Of a stretch of 10,478 bases of DNA, positions 7,684-10,478 are shown piece by piece; position 1 is the first letter of the stretch, and each line of letters begins with the position of its first letter. The stretch spans positions 1 through 10,478 of the forward strand of contig CABIXF010000077.1 in assembly GCA_902362595.1 (NCBI GenBank). The letters run 5' to 3'. Under the pieces are notes generated by a model. It was not told the origin of the DNA. It saw nothing but the letters and a program-made list of their open reading frames with translations, and did no database searches. This DNA is from Bacteroidaceae bacterium (GTDB taxonomy: Bacteria > Bacteroidota > Bacteroidia > Bacteroidales > Bacteroidaceae). The position numbers were made by a program, and so were the translations under genes.

Positions 7684-7864
7684 ATTTACATAAGCATAAA
7701 CTGGTTCCACTTGAAAAATCCGATAGAATTATTAAACGGTCCGAGTGTCCATCACAAACCATCGCTATCGCTGTCTGACATGGCCGCAAACTGTGGCTAC
7801 CACGTCCCTCTCGTCGGTGAGGCAGATAAAATGACATTAAGTTTATCCATGCGAGGAACCAGAC
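7684..7864. other. intergenic 3' flank of the GntR gene, no gene recognised
   Basis: These 181 bp lie between the long terminator and the GntR stop codon. They contain an 8-bp perfect inverted repeat, CTGGTTCC (7701-7708) and GGAACCAG (7855-7862), enclosing small hairpins: GTGG-CTA-CCAC (7793-7803) and CCTC/GAGG (7807-7810, 7819-7822). A minus-strand operon transcript would pass through all of this before reaching the terminator. Short frames exist on both strands but show no protein family features. It could be a structured 3' UTR, a small RNA or a decayed element; I do not recognise it. Confidence 0.5.
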
Positions 7865-8245
7865 TTACTCCGAAGCCTTTCTCCGTTCTTCTTGATAAGT
7901 TGCATACATTTCTGCCAAGGTTTCCATCGGAATATGCAGCAAATACATCTCCTTGAACACATCGGGCAATACTTGCTGGAGGAAGGTCTCTTTCCGAAGT
8001 GCCACAATCTTCTGTGCAGCCCCGGTAGACACGAAATAGCCCAATCCCCGTTTGTTGTAAATAATGCCCTGATTTTGCAGGTAATCGTACGTACGGACTA
8101 CTGTATTGGCATTGACCTCCACCACGCCCGCATATTCACGGACCGACAGAATGCGTCCTTCTTCCTCGTACACATTCTGAAGAATCTCATCCATAATGCG
8201 GTCGGCTATCTGCAAATAAATCGGTTTATTCTCTTTAAAAGTCAT
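7865..8245 (-). CDS. GntR-family transcriptional regulator, YtrA subfamily
   Basis: This is a 126-residue DNA-binding regulator, the usual size for the YtrA subfamily. An N-terminal winged helix-turn-helix spans about 1-75: KPIYLQIADRIMDEI opens it, SVREYAGVVEVNANTVVRTY is the recognition region and GIIYNKRGLGYFV forms the wing. A short helical tail (76-126) replaces the large ligand domain of other GntR proteins. The start is ATG 8245: its ATGA overlaps the TGA stop of the upstream permease gene, implying translational coupling. An in-frame GTG at 8254 is less likely. It is the last gene of the ATPase-permease-regulator operon, and YtrA-type regulators normally repress the ABC operon that encodes them. 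The inverted repeat at 9997-10018 is the probable operator. The inducing signal is unknown. Confidence 0.92.
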   Translation of the reverse strand: MTFKENKPIYLQIADRIMDEILQNVYEEEGRILSVREYAGVVEVNANTVVRTYDYLQNQGIIYNKRGLGYFVSTGAAQKIVALRKETFLQQVLPDVFKEMYLLHIPMETLAEMYATYQEERRKASE

Positions 8246-9114
8246 AGACGCCACAGTTTTCGTTTAATTACTTGTGAACGGGTAAACAGTCGGTACGACA
8301 GCCACCAGTTGAAAAGAGTCAATAAAAAGAAGAAAGTAGTAATTATTGCCAACACCCCATCTACAAATTGAGGGGTATCCTGAAAGTGCTCCTGTATCCA
8401 CTCTGAAAGACGAATCAAAGATCCTCCTTCTGCCAGACTGGCAAACAAAATTCCTCCAAGAATCGTCACGGCCAGACAGGTCCCAATGGTTTTCAGGAAA
8501 GGATGTTTATACCAGAAACTTCCTCCCAAGATGAAGATCGAATGGTTCCACAAGGAGAATATCCATACGAGGAGCTGCATCAACCACCAAGAATATACGG
8601 GTTCGCCTGTTGCGTCTACCGAAGCATGTGTAGCCCATTTCATGGAAAATACTTCCACCAACATAGGCTGGCTATACACAGCCGGTAAATCAAACAAAGG
8701 CAGCAACAGGTAATGAGTAAGTTCCAAGGCCAGTAAGGCTACCAGCACCATCAACAACGTACCTATGGTCACAAATACAGCCCGTGAAAAGAATTTTTCC
8801 AGCTTCGTAGCTGGAAGCAACAAATAAGAGATGCGTTTCTCCTTACTGTCCATGCATTTCATAATTCGGGAAGCATAAAAAAGCATCGCAAAACTTACTA
8901 CCATGCCAATTACTCCTAACATATTGCCACAAAAGCGATGAAAGGAATAAATCTCTGGAAAGCCTTCCTCTGCCGACTGTAAAAGGCCCAACATCGGGAA
9001 AAAGAAGGCCGCAAAGATACCCAGCAAGCCATAAAGGTTACTTTTCCAGTTCTCTATCAAATCGCGTTGCATCACATTCCTCACGCGTACCATACTAAAA
9101 GTTGTATCCATCAT
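8242..9114 (-). CDS. ABC transporter permease, six-helix membrane protein
   Basis: This is the predicted membrane partner of the ATPase encoded just upstream, 290 residues. About six hydrophobic helices are visible: 27-46, 63-82, 112-140, 174-202, 207-228 and 252-276. A cytoplasmic segment, MDSKEKRISYLLLPATKLEKFFSR (about 88-111), joins helices 2 and 3. It resembles a motif I recall in Bacteroidales permeases paired with GntR regulators. The C-terminus is basic (RSQVIKRKLWRL). I chose ATG 9114; the adjacent ATG 9111 is equivalent. A frame extension to GTG 9159 would overlap the ATPase gene and is unlikely. The gap to the ATPase stop is 10 bp. The stop overlaps the GntR start by four bases. 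No binding-protein gene is present, so this is more likely an exporter or stress-response system than an importer. The substrate cannot be named. Confidence 0.88.
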   Translation of the reverse strand: MMDTTFSMVRVRNVMQRDLIENWKSNLYGLLGIFAAFFFPMLGLLQSAEEGFPEIYSFHRFCGNMLGVIGMVVSFAMLFYASRIMKCMDSKEKRISYLLLPATKLEKFFSRAVFVTIGTLLMVLVALLALELTHYLLLPLFDLPAVYSQPMLVEVFSMKWATHASVDATGEPVYSWWLMQLLVWIFSLWNHSIFILGGSFWYKHPFLKTIGTCLAVTILGGILFASLAEGGSLIRLSEWIQEHFQDTPQFVDGVLAIITTFFFLLTLFNWWLSYRLFTRSQVIKRKLWRL

Positions 9115-9124
9115 GTCGTGTCGT

Positions 9125-9976
9125 TTATTTATCATTAAATATCGCTTGTATTTTCCCACGTTCCGTCAACAGGGCGTTGAACAGCAATTCCAGATTCAAC
9201 GGACTTTCTTCTCCCGAAAGGTTAGGCCATATCACGCTGTTTCCATGTACGGATGGCTGTACAAAAAGCGCATCGTCTGTCGGATCATTCATCCCTTGTT
9301 CGGCAAATAAGAGCTTGTCCGTAATGTCTACCACCGAACGGTTCAGCAGCACCTTATTCCCATCGATTACCACTACCTGGTCCAATAAACGGTCGATATC
9401 CCTTACCTGATGCGTAGAAACCACCACCGATTTCTCTTCCGTCATACCCGAAGCGATAACTTTACGGAACTGACTTTTGGAAGGAATATCCAGTCCGTTG
9501 GTCGGTTCATCCATCAAAAGTAAGGAAGTATTGGTGGCCAAGGCAAAACACATGTAAGCCTTTTTCTTCTGTCCCATGGACAACTCTCCCAAGTGAATGT
9601 CCTCATTCAGCTCAAAATCATTCAGACAGGTCCGCAACAGTTCCCGACTGAAACGAGGATAAAACGGAGCGTTTACTTTCACAAACTGTTTCAGACTCAA
9701 GTTAGGCAAGGTAAATTCTTCCGGTACCAGATACAGGTCAGATAAAGTCACCGGTAAACGCTTTTGTACATCTACCCCCTTCATCCAGACACTGCCACTT
9801 TGCAGACGTAACAAACCGCTCATCAAATAGAGTAAAGTCGATTTGCCTGTTCCATTCTTTCCCAAAAGGCCTATCACCTTTCCCGCCTCCATTTCCAGGG
9901 AAAAATCCTGGAAGATGGAAGCTTTCTTTCCATAACTGAAGGTCAATCCTTCGATTTTTATCATAGACGTGTTCAT
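9125..9976 (-). CDS. ABC transporter ATP-binding protein, YtrB-like
   Basis: This ATPase energises the permease downstream; 283 residues. Motifs in order: Walker A GKNGTGKST (39-47), signature LSMGQ (132-136), Walker B LLLMDEP (152-158), D-loop GLD (161-163) and switch histidine H189 (STHQ). The Q-loop position reads LVPEE (83-87), with Glu where Gln is classical, a substitution I associate with CcmA/NatA-like export ATPases. Residues after about 215 form an extra C-terminal region of about 70 residues. ATG 9976 (MNTSMIKIEG) is used; ATG 9964 (MIKIEGLTF) is equally plausible. It is the first gene of the operon, directly behind the promoter and candidate operator. Pairing with a YtrA-type GntR suggests an envelope-stress or export role by analogy with Bacillus ytr genes; this is inference. 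Confidence 0.94.
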   Translation of the reverse strand: MNTSMIKIEGLTFSYGKKASIFQDFSLEMEAGKVIGLLGKNGTGKSTLLYLMSGLLRLQSGSVWMKGVDVQKRLPVTLSDLYLVPEEFTLPNLSLKQFVKVNAPFYPRFSRELLRTCLNDFELNEDIHLGELSMGQKKKAYMCFALATNTSLLLMDEPTNGLDIPSKSQFRKVIASGMTEEKSVVVSTHQVRDIDRLLDQVVVIDGNKVLLNRSVVDITDKLLFAEQGMNDPTDDALFVQPSVHGNSVIWPNLSGEESPLNLELLFNALLTERGKIQAIFNDK

Positions 9977-9995
9977 GTTGTTGATTAATGATATT

Positions 9996-10019
9996 AGTGT
10001 AATAGTTTAATAGTACACC
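9996..10019. promoter_or_regulatory. YtrA-type operator of the ABC-GntR operon
   Basis: GTGTA (9997-10001) and TACAC (10014-10018) are a perfect inverted repeat with a 12-base spacer, and the left arm extends to AGTGTA. The Bacillus subtilis YtrA operator, as I recall it from the literature, is AGTGTA-13-TACACT, almost the same. The repeat covers the expected transcription start downstream of the -7 box at 10021-10028 and lies before ATG 9976. A bound regulator would block initiation. The encoded GntR protein is the obvious ligand. Confidence 0.7.
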
Positions 10020-10020
10020 G

Positions 10021-10051
10021 CAAATGTAATGCTTTTTCTTAAATCCACAAG
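10021..10051 (-). promoter_or_regulatory. promoter of the ABC-GntR operon
   Basis: On the minus strand TACATTTG (10028 to 10021) matches TAnnTTTG at all defined bases. CTTG (10051 to 10048) lies 19 bases upstream and matches three of four bases of the Bacteroides -33 TTTG at the usual spacing. Transcription would start near 10014-10016, inside the inverted repeat, with a leader of about 40-50 nt. Confidence 0.6.
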
Positions 10052-10420
10052 CATAAACAAAATTTTTAACAAGAAAAACGGATTAAATTCAGGTCTACGG
10101 CATTTTAAGGCGCTATCAGAAAGGAGAAGAGGAAAAGACAAAGAGGAATTATCACAGAATCGAAACAGCGTAAGAGAGAAAGAAAAGAACTATAAAGCGA
10201 TATATTCTACCGACAACGCAGCTAAAGGAAAAAGAATACGATGGGGCTTCCTGTTAGGCAGCAGGGATGCACATTCCAAGAACCGCTGGAGTTTCCTTCC
10301 GCCACGGGGAAGGCCGCATTTCCGAAGTGTACCGCATAGAAAGAAGAAAGCGGAAGGAACACCGTGGCGAAATGGTCTTTCCTGAGCCGGAGGCCGTGTC
10401 CTTCCTGTTCCGGCCGGCTA
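10029..10420. other. geneless region: purine-rich tract then GC-rich folded patch
   Basis: No recognised gene lies here. From about 10115 to 10200 the plus strand is strongly purine-rich. From about 10245 onward G+C rises and complementary blocks appear: CCTTCC (10295-10300) with GGAAGG (10308-10313), GCCACGG (10301-10307) with CCGTGGC (10362-10368), GGAAGG plus ACAC (10352-10362, one bulged A) with GTGTCCTTCC (10396-10405), and AGCCGG (10385-10390) with CCGGCT (10414-10419). One plus-strand frame (10029-10385) is open, but its product is a Lys/Arg/Asn/Ser-rich string with no family features. Several minus-strand frames are also open over the GC-rich part, so openness is not evidence of coding. 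Confidence 0.5.
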
Positions 10421-10478
10421 AAACTTATGCTTGACCAACAAATGCCGCAAGTTTACACGCCGCATCTGCGCGGACCCG

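Noticed and set aside
7684..7864. Known riboswitch, tRNA or 6S-like RNA
   Set aside because: I looked for conserved cores (TPP, cobalamin, SAM, FMN, tRNA arms) and found none. Only short hairpins and an 8-bp inverted repeat are present.
7711..7956. 81-codon plus-strand frame starting with TTG
   Set aside because: It lies partly antisense to the 3' end of the GntR gene, has no initiation signal and no family features.
10029..10385. 118-codon open frame on the plus strand with an ATG start
   Set aside because: The translation is a Lys/Arg/Asn/Ser-rich string without hydrophobic core or family motifs. It begins inside the promoter zone of the opposite operon and crosses a purine-rich tract and a structured GC-rich patch. 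Other frames are also open there.
10418..10478. C-terminal end of a minus-strand gene running in from the right edge
   Set aside because: Two minus-strand frames end near here (stops at 10418-10420 and 10425-10427), each with fewer than 20 visible residues. Neither has a recognisable motif, so I cannot choose between them or claim that a gene exists.
1..10478. CRISPR array, rRNA or phage genes
   Set aside because: No regularly spaced direct repeats, no rRNA-like conserved segments and no phage structural or integrase proteins are visible in the window.

Overview
The window looks like a chromosomal segment from a gut Bacteroidales bacterium, probably Bacteroides or Phocaeicola. The evidence is protein style (Bacteroidetes-type GluRS, ExuT and 7TM-HD phosphohydrolase), the lack of clear Shine-Dalgarno sites, and several perfect matches to the Bacteroides -7 promoter element TAnnTTTG. 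Genus and species are inferred from familiarity, not from a search. It holds six complete protein genes in the core, one left-truncated transposase gene, and a geneless right end.

Layout, left to right. (1) Bases 1 to about 1030 are the right part of an IS4-family insertion sequence whose DDE transposase gene begins before the window. (2) Bases 1031-2663: a short promoter region with repeated ACAGGT/ACCTGT arms, a hexuronate-type MFS transporter (exuT, +), and a strong bidirectional terminator. (3) Bases 2681-4738 (-): a 7TM-HD phosphohydrolase of the PgpH type, predicted to hydrolyse c-di-AMP, with all seven expected metal ligands. (4) Bases 4824-7570 (+), divergent from it: gltX (glutamyl-tRNA synthetase) and waaA/kdtA (Kdo transferase), 8 bp apart, followed by two candidate terminators in tandem, the second a long bidirectional hairpin. 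(5) Bases 7865-10028 (-): a three-gene operon of an ABC ATPase, a six-helix ABC permease and a short YtrA-type GntR regulator. A -7 box and a GTGTA-N12-TACAC inverted repeat lie just upstream of the ATPase. (6) Bases 10029-10478: no convincing gene, a purine-rich stretch, then a GC-rich patch with nested complementary segments.

How the genes work together: the GntR-ABC operon is a self-contained module. The regulator encoded at its 3' end most likely represses the operon promoter through the inverted repeat, and releases it under some unidentified envelope stress or ligand. gltX and waaA form a housekeeping pair (translation plus lipid A-Kdo assembly). exuT would import galacturonate or glucuronate, but no catabolic genes are present in the window and an insertion sequence sits directly upstream.

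I did not find a clearly new biological system. The best candidates for follow-up are the YtrA-type operator, the repeat-rich exuT promoter next to the IS end, the long unexplained 3' flank of the GntR gene (7684-7864), and the possibly pseudoknotted GC-rich patch at 10295-10420.
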